A stretch of 64,000 nt of DNA, taken from positions 49,229,587 through 49,293,586 of the forward strand of contig JAYGXS010000004.1 in NCBI GenBank assembly GCA_036362985.1, written 5' to 3'. The DNA comes from Ligula intestinalis (Eukaryota; Platyhelminthes; Cestoda; Diphyllobothriidea; Diphyllobothriidae). Below, piece after piece: positions 62,766-64,000 of this stretch (the stretch's first letter is position 1; the number at the start of each line of letters is the position of its first letter). The position numbers and the translations under genes were made by a program. Under the pieces are notes generated by a model. That model saw only the letters and a list, made by a program, of their open reading frames with translations. It had not been told where the DNA came from and made no database searches.

Positions 62766-63230
62766 AAAGTATCAGTAAGTCAAAATGTCCAACTTTGTCA
62801 CACCCAATAAACTATGAATAAGTAAGAAATATAAGTTATTTTTGTGGTTATTCATGGTGCAATATATTTTTTGCGAAAATATTAGATTATTTAAACCTTC
62901 TCTGCTACCAAAAGTAATATTCATCGTCACCGACCTCATCGAACTCAAGGGTTTGGCTACGTCAATTTACAATTGCAAAAATTTCTGGGACCCACAGCAA
63001 ACGCTTTTAAAACGATATCTCCCGCTATTCAGCAGTCAGTTCCTAGAATTGATTTCCTTCATGTTCTTTCTGTGTTGGTTCGATGGCATTTGGTTCAATT
63101 TCCAGGAGTGTTCTTCCTCCCTCCAAAAACTCTCTGGTTCCCAATCCTTATAGGATAATTATTCATCCTCTGGAAGCAAAGAGGCGAGCTGTATGACGTT
63201 TTTCAAAACAGGAAGGTGCAATCGCTAGGA
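62766..63230. other. Unassigned stretch
   Basis: A 103-codon frame at 62842-63153 is rich in Phe and Leu but not recognised. About 63000-63047 repeats the segment at 62144-62190 (CTTTTAAAACGATATCTCCC, GCTATTCAGCAGTCAG). Confidence 0.4.
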
Positions 63231-63235
63231 TACGA

Positions 63236-63350
63236 AGTCGACAGGCTTGATGTTTTGGCTTCTTGCTCGGACCCGACATCAGAGACAAGGGTCTCTGATG
63301 ATGAATTCGAGCAAGAATCCCAAACTTCAAGCCAATCGTATCTTCTTCTG
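63236..63350. ncRNA. Two hammerhead-like motifs arranged head to head
   Basis: Plus strand 63294-63340: CTGATGATGAATTCGAGCAA, GAATCCCAAACTTCAAGCC. Minus strand of 63248-63289: CTGATGTCGGGTCCGAGCAA, GAAGCCAAAACATCAAGCC. The two copies form a palindrome with a five-base centre near CAAGG. Both resemble the motif at 10.72 kb. The plus copy keeps CTGATGA; the minus copy has CTGATGT. GAAA is CAAA or AAAA. Confidence 0.5.
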
Positions 63351-63479
63351 AATTATACATCCATTGACAATGGCCTGTATTTCCGTCCTGTCTGCCGTTT
63401 GAAGTCATATCTTTGTCGAGGTTAATAATTTAGCCCAAAACACTAGGTGATAGGTCTCATCAGGGGGTGGAATGAAGAG

Positions 63480-64000
63480 TGATTAAGAGATATGGCTTTG
63501 GATAAATTTTCGTCAGGATAGTGCATTTATATAAGAACGAGATCAGGTAAAATATTTCCATGCTTAGAGATATCAAGCAAAGTTTTTCTTGGCCCAAAGG
63601 CTGAGTGTCGGAAGTGTAAGAGGACGTAACCTGGGACGGAGAGCTCGTAGGCAGTGAGTGCTTTTGAGCAGGGTAGATAAGAAGCTTGCACGAGGTTCTT
63701 CTGTAAGCACATGACCTGCCTGTGTAATCGGATGGAAACCGCTTCTGTTATTGCCAGCAGATGCTTACACAGTGTTTTAGTTCGGAAGAACCGAAAAACT
63801 TGAATAAAAAGCTTCACTGGGGTCCACCTTATGTCCAGAATCAACTATATGTGCGAGAATAGCGCAGTTTTTATCTCAAATTTCACAGCCTTCTAGGGAG
63901 GTTTGCTTGTATTCTTCGAAATATGTCCGAATTCGCGTGACCAATATAACCTGTTCTACAAGAGCTAGTACAGGAGGCAATGCCTATTGAAGTGATCTGG
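63480..64000 (-). pseudogene. PLE GIY-YIG and C-terminal fragment, cut by the window end
   Basis: On the minus strand the frame near 63960 reads CRTGYIGHANSDIFRRIQAN (the YIG part, with altered R region). After stops and a frameshift comes ILDIRWTPVKLFIQVFRFFR, LCKHLLAITEAVSIRLHRQV, and MCLQKNLVQASYLPCSKALT. These correspond to the SGHxVDxxEAFxVxYxVP and LLATAEAVAIRL...CxQKN blocks. It belongs with the 17.4, 33.1, 48.9 and 59.9 kb group. The upstream part lies beyond 64000. Confidence 0.7.

Overview
The window looks like repeat-rich nuclear DNA of a flatworm (Platyhelminthes). A large diphyllobothriidean-type tapeworm genome is my best guess, but the exact group cannot be fixed from the sequence. 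The evidence is mixed base composition, no operons or long intact genes, many Penelope-like retroelement (PLE) ends with GIY-YIG nuclease domains, a flatworm-style Ty3/Gypsy gag, LINE fragments, one LINE tail coding degenerate C2H2 fingers, hammerhead-ribozyme motifs and a piece of eukaryotic 28S rRNA. No intact host gene was recognised. The one host-like candidate is a 129-residue open frame with a possible signal peptide at 26.2 kb.

Layout. 0-9.7 kb: LINE remnants (RT, endonuclease and probably ORF1 on the minus strand, 4.7-6.1 kb), a 400-N gap with perfectly palindromic edges, and an internally deleted Gypsy element (gag, protease, integrase tail; 7.96-9.17 kb). 9.7-20 kb: a dispersed GC-rich repeat, a LINE C-terminus with its 3' tail, a PLE cassette inside a repeat, a 28S rRNA 3' fragment, and two more PLE fragments. 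20-26 kb: copies of an inverted-repeat element (family A) and a PLE tail hairpin. 26.2-31.9 kb: the candidate secreted protein, a tandem hammerhead-ribozyme (retrozyme-like) repeat of 336 bp, two well-preserved PLE C-terminal genes, and Tigger-like and Tc1-like transposase remnants. 33-38.5 kb: a nest of mobile DNA. Two foldback elements (family B) lie side by side; the first carries two PLE GIY-YIG cassettes and the second carries a family A element. 38.6-53.3 kb: solo-LTR-like sequence, more family A copies, an inverted pair of LINE tails, another GIY-YIG cassette, a tRNA-derived SINE and a PLE cassette holding an RT fragment. 53.3-64 kb: the C2H2-coding LINE tail, a purine microsatellite, a complete pogo-type MITE, a second SINE, a second LTR and two more PLE fragments.

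The pieces do not form a pathway; they record successive insertions. Three points stand out. (1) Two near-intact canonical hammerhead ribozymes sit 336 bp apart in direct tandem, the architecture expected of a retrozyme that makes circular RNA. (2) Several compact PLE cassettes of about 0.6-0.9 kb carry only the RT-to-GIY-YIG linker and nuclease domain, or in one case an RT fragment, between inverted ends with hammerhead-like motifs. Two of them have target duplications and a related empty site elsewhere in the window. (3) Family A and family B elements are abundant and nested, so relative ages can be read from this window alone.

All identifications come from reading the sequence. No database search was possible, and boundaries of degenerate repeats are approximate.
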